Below the pieces are notes generated by a model, which did not search any database, had not been told where the DNA came from, and saw only the letters and a program-made list of their open reading frames with translations. Positions 12,963-15,929 of a stretch of 15,929 bases of DNA are shown here, in pieces (the first letter of the stretch is position 1; each line of letters opens with the position of its first letter). A program made the translations under genes and the position numbers. The DNA comes from Actinomycetes bacterium (GTDB lineage Bacteria > Actinomycetota > Actinomycetes > Actinomycetales > Micrococcaceae). The DNA lies in NCBI GenBank assembly GCA_023426375.1, contig JAFAAV010000022.1:1-15929 (forward strand), in the 5' to 3' direction.

Positions 12963-13712
12963 GTGTCACCTAGCACCTCATCCACAGCCCGTGCTGCCGA
13001 GCGCGAACGGAAGCGCGAGGAGAAGCGCAAGCGTAAGGCGGCGAAGGGCCCGGGCATTTTCGCCCAGATGAAGCAAGTCTTCCAGATGACCAAGGAGCGG
13101 GAACCGAACATCCTGCTCTGGATGATCCTGCTGGGTCTGGGTGTGCTGCTGGTGTTCCTGCTCATCGGTGTGCTGCTCGGCAATTGGCTCACCTGGTTGT
13201 TGATCGGCATCCCGTTCGGCATTCTTGCCGCGGTGATTCTGCTGTCGAGGCGAGCCGAACGTGCCGCGTTCTCACGAATTGACGGCCAGCCCGGTGCCGC
13301 AGGAGCAGCACTGTCCACGCTCAAGCGCGGTTGGATCATCGAGGAAGAGCCCGCCGCCATGGACCCCAAGTCCAAGGATCTGCTGTTCCGTGTGGTGGGC
13401 CGCCCCGGCGTGGTGTTCGTGACGGAAGGTCCAGTGAACCGCGTGGACAAGCTCGTCAAGAAGGAACGCCGTCGCATTGGCCCCGTGATCCAGAACGTGC
13501 CGATTCACGTGGTCAAGTCCGGTAACGGCGAGAACCAGGTGCCGCTGAGCAAGCTCGCCAAGCACTTGAAGAAACTCGACAAGACGCTCACCAAGCAAGA
13601 AGTTCACGTGGTGTACAAGCGTTTGAACACGCTGCAGAACCGTTTGCCGATCCCCAAGGGCATCGATCCCATGAAGGCTCGCCCGGACCGCAAGGCCATG
13701 CGCGGGCGCTGA
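12963..13712 (+). CDS. DUF4191 family membrane protein
   Basis: A 249-residue protein of an actinobacterial family of unknown function that regularly follows lipA. The N-terminus is strongly basic (ERERKREEKRKRKAAKGP, residues 13-30). Two membrane helices follow (about 49-73 and 74-94). The rest is a cytosolic-looking domain with LLFRVVGRPGVVFVTEGP, VKKERRRIGPVIQNVPIHVV and a basic tail. The GTG at 12963 is chosen because GAGGAAC lies just upstream with suitable spacing; an in-frame ATG at 12924 overlaps the -10 element and is unlikely. The stop codon forms part of a hairpin shared with the convergent RDD gene. Its lasting neighbourhood with lipA suggests, but does not prove, a link to lipoate metabolism or the membrane. 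Confidence 0.88.
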   Translation: MSPSTSSTARAAERERKREEKRKRKAAKGPGIFAQMKQVFQMTKEREPNILLWMILLGLGVLLVFLLIGVLLGNWLTWLLIGIPFGILAAVILLSRRAERAAFSRIDGQPGAAGAALSTLKRGWIIEEEPAAMDPKSKDLLFRVVGRPGVVFVTEGPVNRVDKLVKKERRRIGPVIQNVPIHVVKSGNGENQVPLSKLAKHLKKLDKTLTKQEVHVVYKRLNTLQNRLPIPKGIDPMKARPDRKAMRGR

Positions 13713-13735
13713 CCCCCGGAGGGTGAGCGTCAGCG
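13707..13735. terminator. Hairpin carrying both stop codons of convergent genes
   Basis: CGCTGAC (13707-13713) pairs with GTCAGCG (13729-13735). The TGA of DUF4191 (13710-13712) lies in one arm and the TGA of the RDD gene (13730-13732, minus strand) in the other. The inner CCC...GGG can extend it. A likely two-way transcription end. Confidence 0.5.
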
Positions 13736-14176
13736 GACCTTCACCAGAATGGTGCCCACGGCCCGATCATGGAGCCCGCGCTGATCCTGGTCGTAGATGA
13801 CCGGCGGGATCACCAGACACAGCAACAACGACCGAATGGCCGCTTTGCCGAAACCGGCAGGGCGGCCATTCATCGTCTGCACCTGCAAACCCATGAGCCA
13901 GTGCCCCGGGGTACGGCCGAAAGCACCCACCATGAGCACGTTGAGGACGAACAACACGGCAAGGTTCATGAGCCCGTTCTGGTTCCATTGCGCCAAGAAG
14001 AGGTTGGCAATGACCATGGCCAGGATCCAGTCGATGCACAGCCCGAAGAACCGCGGCACGAACCGCGCAACGGACGCCGGGCCGTCAATGGGCCTGCCCA
14101 ACCGCTCCCCCGGATATTCCGTGCTGCGCGAGGGCCCACCTTCGAGCCAAGAACCCAGATCCTGCCGTGAAATCAT
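13730..14176 (-). CDS. RDD family membrane protein
   Basis: A 148-residue membrane protein of the RDD family. After a cytosolic N-terminus (about 40 residues, SWLEGGPSRSTEYPGERLG) comes ASVARFVPRFFGLCIDWILA. This gives the family's R-x3-R-x4-D pattern, with the arginine and aspartate of the first helix intact. Two more hydrophobic segments follow (LMNLAVLFVLNVLMVGAFG and AIRSLLLCLVIPPVIY), with the loop GRTPGHWLMGLQVQTMNGRP between them. The end has the second family element, QRGLHDRAVGTILV. Some family members are transporters or ion exchangers, but no function is assigned here. The ATG at 14176 is preceded by GAGGG only one base away and by a -10-like TAGGCT six bases away, suggesting leaderless expression. 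It converges on DUF4191 and is divergent from glnA. Confidence 0.88.
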   Translation of the reverse strand: MISRQDLGSWLEGGPSRSTEYPGERLGRPIDGPASVARFVPRFFGLCIDWILAMVIANLFLAQWNQNGLMNLAVLFVLNVLMVGAFGRTPGHWLMGLQVQTMNGRPAGFGKAAIRSLLLCLVIPPVIYDQDQRGLHDRAVGTILVKVR

Positions 14177-14182
14177 GCCCTC

Positions 14183-14188
14183 AGCCTA
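14183..14188 (-). promoter_or_regulatory. Candidate -10 for leaderless RDD gene
   Basis: TAGGCT (minus strand, in GATAGGCT) ends six bases before the ATG at 14176, as at lipB. The -35 region is weak. Confidence 0.45.
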
Positions 14189-14222
14189 TCTGCCCTTGCC
14201 CTGTTCCCTCAGCCATTCCCAG

Positions 14223-14228
14223 TAGACT
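14223..14228 (+). promoter_or_regulatory. Candidate upstream glnA -10
   Basis: TAGACT fits TAnnnT and would place transcription start near 14235, right at the edge of the 14-base palindrome. No good -35 is seen at the usual distance. Other -10-like elements further down are TAGGTT (14265-14270) and TAGGAT (14347-14352). Confidence 0.3.
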
Positions 14229-14236
14229 GAGTAGGT

Positions 14237-14250
14237 ACCGACCGGTCGGT
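14237..14250. promoter_or_regulatory. Perfect 14-base palindrome, TetR-type operator candidate
   Basis: ACCGACCGGTCGGT is fully self-complementary. Its form resembles operators of TetR-family repressors in actinobacteria. It lies in the RDD-glnA spacer, just downstream of a -10-like TAGACT. No regulator gene is in the window. Confidence 0.5.
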
Positions 14251-14298
14251 GTTGTCCGGGATTCTAGGTTGGCCATGCGTTCGTGTGTCTTCGAACGT

Positions 14299-14336
14299 GT
14301 TACATGGTCGAAACATTGGTGTCACGGGCGGGCAAT
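14299..14336 (+). promoter_or_regulatory. GlnR-box-like element upstream of glnA
   Basis: GTTAC (14299-14303), GAAAC (14310-14314) and GTCAC (14321-14325) are each separated by exactly six bases and followed after six more by GCAAT (14332-14336). This matches the actinobacterial GlnR pattern gTnAC-n6-GaAAC-n6-GTnAC-n6-GaAAc, with only the fourth element degenerate. A -10-like TAGGAT follows at 14347-14352, consistent with an activator-dependent promoter lacking a good -35. Confidence 0.7.
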
Positions 14337-14346
14337 GCCAGGTTCT

Positions 14347-14352
14347 TAGGAT
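14347..14352 (+). promoter_or_regulatory. Candidate proximal glnA -10
   Basis: TAGGAT fits TAnnnT and lies 11 bases after the last GlnR-like element and 83 bases before the glnA ATG. There is no recognisable -35, as expected if GlnR activates it. Confidence 0.45.
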
Positions 14353-14435
14353 GGACATCAGAACCGAGCGCGGTGATCACCCCCTGGGTGACGCTGTCGC
14401 TGATCGGGACGCCCATACAGAAGGAGAACAGGTCC

Positions 14436-15860
14436 ATGTTCCAGTCAGCCGAGGAAGTCCTCGCCTACATCAAGGATGAGGAAGTCGTTTTCGTCGACCT
14501 CCGATTCACCGATATGCCGGGTGTGCAGCAGCACTTCAACCTGCCGGCCAAGTCAGTGGATAACGATTTCTTCACCGACGGACAGTTGTTCGACGGTTCC
14601 TCCATCCGAGGCTTCCAGGGAATTGCTGAATCGGACATGCAGCTGATTCCGGACCCCGCGTCCGCCTTCGTGGATCCGTACCGCGTGGAGAAGACCCTGG
14701 TGGTCACCTGCTCCATCGTGAACCCCCGCACCGGCGAGCCCTACCACCGCGATCCCCGCGGCGTGGCGGAGCGTGCCGAGGCCTACCTGAACTCCACCGG
14801 CATCGCAGACACCGCGAACTTCGCCTCCGAGGCCGAGTTCTTCGTGTTCGACGACGCTCGCTTCCAGGTTTCCCCGGAGAGCACCTTCTACAAGATCGAT
14901 TCGGAAGAAGCTCCCTGGAACAGCGGCCGCAAGGAAGAGGGCGGCAACCTGGCCAACAAGACCGCTACCAAGGGCGGCTACTTCCCGGTCTCGCCCGTGG
15001 ACAAGCAGGCCGACCTGCGCGACGCCATGTGCGTGGCACTGGATGAGGTCGGACTGTTCGTGGAGCGTTCCCACCACGAGGTGGGCGCAGCGGGCCAGGC
15101 GGAGATCAACTACCGCTTCTCCACGCTGACCGCCGCCGCGGACGACTTGCTGAAGTTCAAGTACATCATCAAGAACACCGCGGATATGTTCGGCAAGACC
15201 GTGACGTTCATGCCCAAGCCCGTGTACGACGACAACGGTTCCGGCATGCACTGCCACCAGTCCCTGTGGAAGGGTGGCGAGCCCCTGTTCTATGACGAGA
15301 AGGGCTACGCAGGCCTGTCCGACGTGGCTCGTTGGTACATCGGTGGTCTGCTGGAACACTCCTCCGCAGTACTGGCCTTCACCAACCCCACGGTCAACTC
15401 CTACCGCCGTCTGGTCAAGGGCTACGAGGCGCCGGTCAACATGGTGTACTCGCAGGGCAACCGTTCCGCCGGTATCCGTATCCCCATCACAGGCACCAAT
15501 CCCAAGGCCAAGCGCCTGGAATTCCGCGCGCCGGACCCCTCTTGCAACCCGTACCTGGCCTTCGCGGCTCAGCTGATGGCCGGTTTGGACGGTATCCGTA
15601 ACCGCATCGAGCCCGCAGATCCGATCGACAAGGACCTCTACGAGCTTCCCCCCGAGGAGGCCAAGGACATCAAGAAGGCACCGGCCTCTCTCGAGGAAGC
15701 GTTGCAGGCACTCGAGGAGGACCACGAGTTCCTGCTCGCCGGTGACGTGTTCACCGAGGACCTCATCGAGACCTGGATCGAGTACAAGCGTGAGTACGAG
15801 CTCAAGCCGCTCTCGCTGGTGCCGCACCCCCTCGAGTTCCAGCTCTACTACGGTGTGTGA
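14436..15860 (+). CDS. glnA: Glutamine synthetase type I
   Basis: Makes glutamine from glutamate, ammonia and ATP in the cytosol. The protein has 474 residues, typical of dodecameric type I-beta enzymes. Visible motifs are the N-terminal loop DGSSIRGF (D53-F60), the metal-binding EAEFFVFD, the ATP-binding NGSGMHCHQSLW (from N267), NRSAGIRIP, and EFRAPDPSCNPYLAF. The adenylylation-site motif is DKDLYELPPEE with Y402, so activity is probably controlled by GlnE-type adenylylation. ATG 14436 is chosen because AAGGAGA lies eight bases upstream and MFQSAEEVLAYIKDEEV is the expected N-terminus. The 51 codons open upstream overlap the regulatory elements and are not family-like. The 259-base spacer to the RDD start holds a GlnR-like box, a palindrome and several -10 candidates, pointing to nitrogen control. 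Hairpins follow the stop. Confidence 0.97.
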   Translation: MFQSAEEVLAYIKDEEVVFVDLRFTDMPGVQQHFNLPAKSVDNDFFTDGQLFDGSSIRGFQGIAESDMQLIPDPASAFVDPYRVEKTLVVTCSIVNPRTGEPYHRDPRGVAERAEAYLNSTGIADTANFASEAEFFVFDDARFQVSPESTFYKIDSEEAPWNSGRKEEGGNLANKTATKGGYFPVSPVDKQADLRDAMCVALDEVGLFVERSHHEVGAAGQAEINYRFSTLTAAADDLLKFKYIIKNTADMFGKTVTFMPKPVYDDNGSGMHCHQSLWKGGEPLFYDEKGYAGLSDVARWYIGGLLEHSSAVLAFTNPTVNSYRRLVKGYEAPVNMVYSQGNRSAGIRIPITGTNPKAKRLEFRAPDPSCNPYLAFAAQLMAGLDGIRNRIEPADPIDKDLYELPPEEAKDIKKAPASLEEALQALEEDHEFLLAGDVFTEDLIETWIEYKREYELKPLSLVPHPLEFQLYYGV

Positions 15861-15861
15861 T

Positions 15862-15876
15862 CCGCTGATTCAGCGG
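15862..15876 (+). terminator. First small hairpin after glnA
   Basis: CCGCTG-ATT-CAGCGG is a perfect six-base-pair stem directly after the glnA stop. It is followed closely by a larger hairpin. Confidence 0.4.
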
Positions 15877-15885
15877 TGAACGAAT

Positions 15886-15917
15886 CGGCCCCCCCCAACC
15901 CCAGGTGGGGGGGGCCG
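15886..15917 (+). terminator. C8/G8 hairpin after glnA
   Basis: CGG followed by eight C pairs with eight G followed by CCG: an 11-base-pair stem (15886-15896 with 15907-15917) around a ten-base loop, followed by CTTAGT. It is very stable and lies 25 bases after the glnA stop, so it is a likely terminator. Confidence 0.7.
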
Positions 15918-15929
15918 CTTAGTATACGG

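Noticed and set aside
14283..14435. Upstream in-frame extension of glnA (51 codons)
   Set aside because: The region overlaps the GlnR-like box and a -10 element, is not similar to the glutamine synthetase N-terminus, and a strong ribosome binding site marks ATG 14436.
14553..15827. 424-codon open frame opposite glnA
   Set aside because: Antisense shadow of the highly conserved glnA; His/Gly/Val-rich composition and no start signals.

Overview
The window looks like chromosomal DNA from a high-G+C actinobacterium, most likely of the Micrococcaceae (Arthrobacter/Kocuria/Rothia type). The evidence is strong G/C preference at third codon positions, GTG starts, actinobacteria-restricted families (DUF4191, DUF4192, PAC2) and the conserved order pepA - lpdA - E2 - lipB - lipA - DUF4191 - RDD - glnA. 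The family assignment is inference; no rRNA or other phylogenetic marker is present.

Left part (1-3338, minus strand): a PAC2-family protein, an MFS transporter and a DUF4192 protein whose 3' end lies beyond base 1. All three read leftward. Middle part (3490-8522, plus strand): leucyl aminopeptidase pepA, divergent from PAC2, then dihydrolipoyl dehydrogenase lpdA and a two-lipoyl-domain E2 acyltransferase (sucB/dlaT). The E2 gene is closed by strong hairpin terminators. A small four-helix membrane protein of unknown function follows (8646-8996). It converges on a long membrane-anchored protein with a kinase fold that lacks every catalytic residue (9096-10967, minus), a pseudokinase. Right part: lipB and lipA (octanoyl transfer and lipoyl synthesis), the DUF4191 membrane protein, a convergent RDD membrane protein, and glnA (type I glutamine synthetase) with a long leader.

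The metabolic theme is lipoate-dependent 2-oxoacid dehydrogenation: E3 and E2 subunits next to the enzymes that build lipoate on the E2. No E1 gene is in the window. Nitrogen assimilation (glnA) sits at the right edge, behind a leader that carries a three-element match to the actinobacterial GlnR box and a separate perfect 14-bp palindrome of TetR-operator type.

The most interesting items are the pseudokinase with an extracytoplasmic C-terminal domain, the GlnR-like box and palindrome upstream of glnA, a recurring GATAGGnT-N6-ATG arrangement at three genes that suggests leaderless transcripts, and several perfect hairpins, one of which contains the stop codons of two convergent genes in its two arms. 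I see no mobile element, CRISPR array, tRNA or rRNA, and no gene-free stretch longer than about 260 bases. Most of the window is conserved core actinobacterial chromosome; I do not see a clearly new multi-gene system.
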